The position numbers were made by a program, and so were the translations under genes. A DNA stretch of 5,288 bases from Opitutaceae bacterium (GTDB taxonomy: Bacteria; Verrucomicrobiota; Verrucomicrobiia; Opitutales; Opitutaceae). The stretch is taken from assembly GCA_031254955.1 (NCBI GenBank), contig JAIRTK010000409.1:1-5288 (forward strand). Direction: 5' to 3'. Below are positions 3,001 to 5,288 of the stretch, piece after piece; the stretch's first letter is position 1; every line of letters starts with the position of its first letter. Below the pieces are notes generated by a model, which did not search any database, was not told the origin of the DNA, and saw only the letters and a list, made by a program, of their open reading frames with translations.

Positions 3001-5288
3001 CGAAAAGACGCCCCGCCTCTTCGCCCCCTCAAAAAAACACTCCCACGGGCGAGCCGCCCGTGCCGCGCAACCCCGCTGCGGCCTCCCCAAAAGGCGCCCT
3101 GCTCCTGCTTGACGAACCCACCACCGGCCTGCACCGCCACGATGTCAAACGCCTCCTCTCCGTTCTCCAAGCGCTGGTCGATGCCGGCCACAGCGTCATC
3201 GTCATCGAACACAACCTCGATGTCCTCAAGTCCGCCGACTGGCTCATCGAGATCGGCCCCGAAGCCGGCGCCGACGGCGGCCGCATTGTCGCCGAAGGCA
3301 CGCCCGAACAAATCGCCCAAACCGCCACCGCCACCGCCCCCTACCTCGCGGCGGCCCTGAACAATGCGGCACAGACACTCCTGCCCGTGCCCTCGCGCAA
3401 GTCCGCCAAGCGCACAGGCAGAAATGCCTGTGCCACATTACCCAATCCCACCGCCCCCGGCTCCGATGCGCTCCGCATCTCCGGCGCGCGCGAAAACAAC
3501 CTCAAAAACCTCTCCCTCGCCATCCCGCACCACCGGCTCAACGTCGTCACCGGCGTCTCCGGCTCCGGGAAAAGCACGCTCGCCTTCGACATCGTCTTCG
3601 CCGAAGGCCAGCGCCGCTTCATGGAATCCATGTCGCCCTACGCGCGCCAGTTCGTCGAACAACTCCCCCGCCCCGACATCGACCGCCTCACCGGCATCCC
3701 CCCCACCGTCGCCATCGAGCAACGCGTCACGCGCGGCACCCGCAAGTCCACCGTCGCCACCATCACCGAAGTCGCCCAATACCTCCGCCTCCTCTACGCC
3801 CGCCTCGGCATCCAGCACCACCCCGACACCGGCCGCCCCGTCGAACCGCTCACGCCCGCGCAACTCAAACACCTCCTCCACCGCGTCCTCCACGACGCGC
3901 CCGCCGCCAAAAAAGCGCGCCACCTCCACCTCTGCGCCCCGCTCATTCGCGGACGCAAAGGCCACCACCAACCCATCGCCACCTGGATCGAAAAACAAGG
4001 CTACACACTCATGCGCGCGGACGGACGCCTCCTGCCCGTCGCCCAATTCCAAAAACTCGACCGCTACAAAGAACACGACATCGAAGTCGTCACCGCCGAC
4101 CTCAAAACCCATGCCCGCCCCGGCGCCGCCCTCGACGAAGCCCTCCGCCTCGGACGCGGCACCTGTTTCCTCCTCACCGAAAAAAACGAAATCCTCAGCT
4201 ACTTCTCCACCACCCGCACCGACGCCGAGACAGGCGAATCCTTCCCCGAACTCGACCCCAAACACTTCTCCTTCAATTCCCCCCGCGGCTGGTGCCCCGC
4301 CTGCCGCGGCCACGGACGCATCTATCCCTGGATGCTCCAACTCGACCAAGAAGACGCCGACAACGCCGGCCAAACCCTCCTCCTCCGCACCTACGGCGTC
4401 GAGCACGCCGACGACATGGGCGACACCGGACGCCCCTGCCCCGAATGCCACGGCGCCCGCCTGAACCGCGCCGCCCGCGCCGTGAAACTGCGCTTCACCC
4501 CCGTAAAGGCGTCACTTGCGACGCCCGCCGCAAACCAACCCGCTTCCGCCGCCACCGCCCAAAACGCTTCGCTAGCGAAACCCCAGCAAGCCGCCAGCGC
4601 CGCCTCCCGCGCCACCTCCCCCCTCACCCCCTATCTCGCCAAACTCGCCGCCGACCACGCCCCCCCCCTCCCCACCGGCGCGACAGCGCCCCAAATCGTA
4701 AAGCATCCATCGAAAATCGTCCCCCCCCCCGCCCTTTCCCTGCCCGAACTGCTTCGCGCCACGCCCGGCCAACTCCTCGCGCTCCTGCGCCAGCTCGACC
4801 TCCCCGACGCCCGCGCCCGCGCCATCACCCAAGACATCCTCCCGCAAATCGAAGAACGCCTCCGCTTCCTCGAACACGTCGGCCTCGGCTACCTCTCGCT
4901 CGACCGCCCGACCGAGACGCTCAGCGGCGGCGAGGCCCAACGCATCCGCCTCGCCGCGCAACTCGGCTCCAACCTCTCCGGCGTCCTCTACGTCCTCGAC
5001 GAACCCAGCATCGGCCTGCACGCCCGCGACAACGCCCGCCTCATCGCCACGCTCAAAACGCTGCGGGAAAAAGGCAACACCCTCCTCGTGGTCGAGCACG
5101 ACGACGAACTCATGCACCAAGCCGACCACATCATCGACCTCGGCCCCGCCGCCGGCATCCACGGCGGCGAACTCCTTGCCGCCGGCACGCCCGTGGAAAT
5201 CCAAAAATCCCCCGCCTCCCTCACCGGCCTGTTCCTAAAAAAAGGCATCAAGCACCCGGTCCGCGGCAACTACCGCGATTTGCCACCC
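3..5288 (+). CDS. uvrA: Tandem-duplicated UvrA (excinuclease ABC subunit A), partial, three of four ABC modules
   Basis: UvrA is the cytoplasmic ATPase that finds DNA lesions and loads UvrB in nucleotide excision repair. The frame is open throughout and reads as one and a half to two UvrA proteins end to end: Walker A motifs at 177 (GLSGAGKSS), 2352 (GVSGSGKST) and 3552 (GVSGSGKST); LSGGE signatures at 1755, 2919 and 4920; Walker [19 protein letters not shown] and LDEPSIGLH; switch histidines at 1932, 3210 and 5097. About 1,758 residues are visible and roughly 330 more are expected for ABC IV, so the full protein should be about 2,100 residues. Known chlamydial tandem UvrAs are near 1,800. 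No ATG lies upstream of the first domain; GTG at 6 or 15 are possible starts, but no Shine-Dalgarno is seen and the start may lie outside the window. No stop or frameshift separates the halves. The identity is very secure; the start is not. Confidence 0.95.
627..731 (+). other. Ala/Arg-rich expansion in the UvrB-binding region of ABC I
   Basis: Between the strand-like segment AYLRVLVP and the motif FRIDDL, where ordinary UvrA has only a short turn, about 35 residues rich in Ala and Arg are inserted. The DNA holds a perfect hairpin (658-678) and two copies of TTCCGCA (718-724 and 732-738). The frame is kept. I read it as an in-frame repeat-derived insertion in a surface loop; the edges are approximate. 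Confidence 0.55.
658..678. repeat. GC-rich palindrome, 8-bp arms, 5-nt loop
   Basis: GGCCTGAC (658-665) and GTCAGGCC (671-678) pair perfectly around the loop CTTGC. It lies inside the reading frame and encodes PDLASG. There is no T-tract after it, so it is not a terminator. It sits in a stretch that is extra relative to ordinary UvrA. The core CTTGCG recurs in the palindrome at 4508-4525. Confidence 0.6.
894..1008 (+). repeat. Thr/Ser/Ala low-complexity expansion followed by an 8-nt imperfect repeat
   Basis: A C-rich triplet-like stretch (895-980) encodes runs of Thr, Ala and Ser. It is followed by three imperfect octamers: GCCTTTCA (983-990), ACCTTTCA (991-998) and GCCTTCCG (999-1006). The protein stretch replaces a short connection in normal UvrA between the UvrB-binding region (ending GKLHLF) and the segment before the first zinc ligands. 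It adds about 30 to 35 residues, probably as a flexible, disordered loop. The boundaries are approximate. Confidence 0.6.
1038..1502 (+). other. N-terminal zinc region and insertion domain of ABC I, first CxxC pair lost
   Basis: Aligned without gaps to the E. coli zinc finger, the position of the first pair CPIC reads SPAT (residues 342-345), while the flanking [14 protein letters not shown] is well kept. The second pair, CPRC (366-369), and the later CPDC (493-496) remain. The four-cysteine N-terminal finger as annotated in E. coli therefore cannot form. CPRC and CPDC could still bind metal together. The 124 residues between them form the insertion domain, which contacts DNA in known UvrA structures. 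Confidence 0.75.
2120..2139. repeat. GC-rich palindrome, 8-bp arms, GTAA loop
   Basis: CGGCGGCG (2120-2127) and CGCCGCCG (2132-2139) pair perfectly around GTAA, a GNRA-type loop if transcribed. It lies in the linker between ABC I and ABC II, directly before the A/C-rich tract. It is read through in frame as AGGGNAAV. No terminator T-run follows. Confidence 0.6.
2143..2210. repeat. A/C-rich decayed short-repeat tract with G-runs on the minus strand
   Basis: In 68 bases there is a single G (2192) on the plus strand. Variants of AAAATCC and CCCCAA recur with irregular spacing, as in a decayed tandem repeat. The minus strand carries G-runs at 2196-2200, 2189-2191, 2170-2173, 2163-2166 and 2154-2157. 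The last three are separated by only 3 and 5 bases, so a G-quadruplex on the template strand is conceivable. It encodes a Pro/Lys/Asn-rich linker. Confidence 0.6.
2978..2996. repeat. Imperfect GC-rich palindrome at the left edge of the insert
   Basis: CATGGGCG (2978-2985) pairs with CGCCCCTG (2989-2996) around CCC with one mismatch; G-T wobbles could extend the stem by three pairs. It straddles the left direct-repeat copy. Its pattern (CAnGGGCG, 3-nt loop, CGCCCnTG) matches the perfect palindrome at 3044-3062, suggesting two copies of one element, this one decayed. Confidence 0.5.
2982..3092. mobile_element. 111-bp in-frame palindromic insertion element (candidate), bounded by GGCGCCC direct repeats
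   Basis: GGCGCCC occurs at 2982-2988 and again at 3093-3099, exactly 111 bases (37 codons) apart. In ordinary UvrA, 21 residues lie between LSGGE and LDEPTTGLH; here there are 58. Deleting one repeat copy plus the intervening DNA leaves exactly 21, ending TSGMGALLL. The insert contains one palindrome (3044-3062) and half of another (2978-2996), and encodes a Pro-, Lys- and Ala-rich peptide unlike any UvrA segment. It has no transposase. In-frame size, palindromic content and location inside a housekeeping gene resemble Rickettsia palindromic elements, but no sequence kinship is claimed. Calling it mobile is inference from the direct repeats and the clean family spacing without it. Confidence 0.55.
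3044..3062. repeat. Perfect GC-rich palindrome, 8-bp arms, AGC loop
   Basis: CACGGGCG (3044-3051) and CGCCCGTG (3055-3062) pair perfectly around AGC. It lies in the middle of the 111-bp insert in ABC II and is read through as TGEPPVP. No T-run follows, and it lies within coding sequence, so it is not a terminator. Confidence 0.65.
3368..3391. repeat. Imperfect palindrome, 10-bp arms, 4-nt loop
   Basis: GGCACAGACA (3368-3377) pairs with TGCCCGTGCC (3382-3391) around CTCC, with two mismatches that are G-T wobbles on the minus strand. It shares the GGCAC...GTGCC outer arms and ACAG core with the next palindrome, 20 bases on, so the two look like related copies. Confidence 0.5.
3412..3433. repeat. 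Perfect palindrome, 9-bp arms, GAAA loop
   Basis: GCACAGGCA (3412-3420) and TGCCTGTGC (3425-3433) pair perfectly around GAAA, a stable GNRA tetraloop if transcribed. It is the longest perfect hairpin I found in the window. It lies in the linker between the two UvrA halves and encodes TGRNACA. No T-run follows. Confidence 0.65.
4221..4304 (+). other. N-terminal zinc region of ABC III, first CxxC pair lost
   Basis: A gapless alignment to E. coli from the FS segment to LFSFN puts DAET (residues 1403-1406) where CPIC stands in E. coli. The downstream [14 protein letters not shown] is well kept. As in ABC I, only the second pair of the annotated N-terminal finger survives, together with the later CPEC. 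Confidence 0.7.
4508..4525. repeat. Near-perfect palindrome, GGCGTC arms
   Basis: GGCGTC (4508-4513) pairs with GACGCC (4520-4525); inside, one A-C mismatch is followed by a C-G pair around TT. It lies at the start of the 80-residue insert of ABC III. The CTTGCG core is shared with the palindrome at 658-678. Confidence 0.45.
4568..4579. repeat. 12-bp perfect palindrome TTCGCTAGCGAA
   Basis: This is a self-complementary 12-mer with no loop, read through as ASLAK in the Pro/Ala-rich insert of ABC III. It could be a stem-loop relic or a chance palindrome; its placement next to the palindrome at 4508-4525 is what makes it notable. Confidence 0.4.
4660..4730. repeat. Two homopolymeric C-tracts (C9 and C10) in coding sequence
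   Basis: Nine C lie at 4660-4668 and ten at 4721-4730. The UvrA frame on either side (RPCPEC before, LSLPELL and LSGGEAQR after) is the same, so the sequence as given is in frame. Tracts of this length are prone to slippage in replication and to sequencing error. Confidence 0.75.
5244..5288 (+). other. Start of the linker to ABC IV, truncated by the window end
   Basis: After [10 protein letters not shown] the frame continues through [14 protein letters not shown] to the last base. This matches the transition that precedes the C-terminal module in UvrA proteins. ABC IV itself, with its Walker A, C-terminal zinc finger and signature, would lie beyond base 5288. Confidence 0.7.

Larger units (their letters stand above)
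2268..3359 (+). other. ABC module II: C-terminal UvrA module of half 1
   Basis: This module opens at [14 protein letters not shown] and has Walker A at residues 780-788 (Lys 786), the family segment [19 protein letters not shown], and the zinc motif CEHC (879-882) to CPVC (902-905) with 19 residues between pairs, exactly as in E. coli. This C-terminal finger is the one reported to matter most for DNA binding. Walker A to LSGGE (969) is 189 residues, against 190 in E. coli. Walker B Asp 1033 and Glu 1034 and switch His 1066 are present. The only large departure is a 37-residue insert between signature and Walker B. The module should be an active ATPase if the insert forms a tolerated loop. Confidence 0.92.
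3360..3467 (+). other. Linker between UvrA half 1 and half 2, built around two palindromes
   Basis: Half 1 ends near PYLAAALN, where a single UvrA would stop, and half 2 begins at [14 protein letters not shown]. The 36 codons between carry two hairpins (3368-3391 and 3412-3433) that occupy nearly half of the bases. There is no in-frame stop, so the halves are one polypeptide. The linker is basic ([10 protein letters not shown]) and probably flexible. Confidence 0.75.
4497..4736 (+). other. Pro/Ala-rich insert of about 80 residues in ABC III
   Basis: Ordinary UvrA passes from the CxxC.G.RLN..A..V segment into the ...S...L helix through a turn. Here the two parts (RAVKLRF and [13 protein letters not shown]) are separated by about 80 extra residues rich in Ala, Pro, Ser and Gln. 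The DNA contains two palindromes, two copies of CGTAAAG (4502-4508 and 4697-4703, 195 bases apart), two of AAATCGT (4693-4699 and 4714-4720), and C-runs of 9 and 10. No UvrA motif is present inside. It is probably a repeat-derived, disordered loop; the edges are good to within a few codons. Confidence 0.65.
3468..5243 (+). other. ABC module III: N-terminal UvrA module of half 2
   Basis: Walker A is at residues 1180-1188 (Lys 1186), followed by [18 protein letters not shown] and the [10 protein letters not shown] segment. The UvrB-binding region is canonical: [23 protein letters not shown], then [12 protein letters not shown], as in ordinary UvrA, and Walker A to CPAC (1427-1430) is 247 residues against 246 in E. 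coli. CPAC to CPEC (1475-1478) is only 45 residues rather than about 126, so most of the insertion domain is gone. CPEC to LSGGE (1636) is 161 rather than about 81 because of a Pro/Ala-rich insert. Walker B Asp 1662 and switch His 1695 are intact. The module ends at the usual [10 protein letters not shown] transition towards ABC IV. Confidence 0.92.

Noticed and set aside
2976..3092. Pseudogene or frameshift in ABC II
   Set aside because: The insert is 111 bases and stop-free, and Walker B and the switch histidine follow in the same frame.
2025..3320. Long minus-strand open frame of 431 codons, Gly/Ala-rich
   Set aside because: It lies antisense to clear UvrA motifs, has biased low-complexity Gly/Ala/Glu composition and no recognisable domain. 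The stop-poor, C-rich coding strand produces such shadows throughout.
3044..3433. Hairpins as Rho-independent terminators
   Set aside because: None has a following T-run and all lie inside an uninterrupted reading frame.
3360..3467. Boundary between two separate uvrA genes
   Set aside because: There is no in-frame stop at the end of half 1, and the frame runs unbroken into half 2.
3438..4451. Minus-strand open frame of 337 codons
   Set aside because: It mirrors ABC III, has no domain of its own, and its Gly/Val/Glu-rich content is what the reverse complement of C-ending codons yields.
3364..4464. Plus-strand open frame of 366 codons in a different frame, Pro/Ser/Thr-rich
   Set aside because: It is out of frame with the conserved UvrA motifs of ABC III and is composed of Ser/Pro/Thr from a shifted C-rich reading.
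658..4579. CRISPR array
   Set aside because: The palindromes differ from one another, are irregularly spaced and are translated in frame; there is no repeat-spacer pattern.

Overview
The whole window lies inside one plus-strand reading frame, open from base 3 to base 5288 (1,762 codons, no stop, running off the 3' end and possibly the 5' end). It encodes most of a giant tandem-duplicated UvrA, the damage-recognition ATPase of nucleotide excision repair. Three of an expected four ABC ATPase modules are visible, each with Walker A, LSGGE signature, Walker B and switch histidine. The fourth, the C-terminal module of the second UvrA half, would begin just after the window ends. Residue numbers below count the GTG at 15 as residue 1; the true start is uncertain. 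Canonical lengths are taken from my recollection of E. coli UvrA.

Layout. 15-92: N-terminal extension. 93-2085: ABC I, the N-terminal module of UvrA half 1. 2086-2267: expanded linker with a hairpin and an A/C-rich tract. 2268-3359: ABC II, the C-terminal module of half 1, with a 111-bp in-frame insert between signature and Walker B. 3360-3467: linker between the halves, carrying two hairpins. 3468-5243: ABC III, the N-terminal module of half 2, which has lost most of the UvrA insertion domain and gained a Pro/Ala-rich insert of about 80 residues. 5244-5288: start of the linker to ABC IV.

Organism. The DNA is very GC-rich, with C strongly preferred over G on the coding strand and C in most third codon positions. 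Four-ABC tandem UvrA proteins are known from Chlamydia, so a member of the Planctomycetes-Verrucomicrobia-Chlamydiae group is likely. The base composition and the style of the short palindromic repeats suggest a Verrucomicrobiota bacterium of the Opitutales type. This is inference; no marker gene is present.

Most striking points. (1) Nearly every place where the protein is longer than a normal UvrA carries a short GC-rich palindrome or decayed short tandem repeat, read through in frame. The clearest case is a 111-bp insert bounded by a 7-bp direct repeat, whose removal restores exactly the normal family spacing. This resembles the palindromic elements that insert inside genes in Rickettsia. 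(2) The two UvrA halves have diverged in complementary ways: half 1 keeps the insertion domain but has a diverged UvrB-binding region, and half 2 keeps a canonical UvrB-binding region but has lost the insertion domain. (3) Both N-terminal modules have lost the first CxxC pair of the N-terminal zinc finger.
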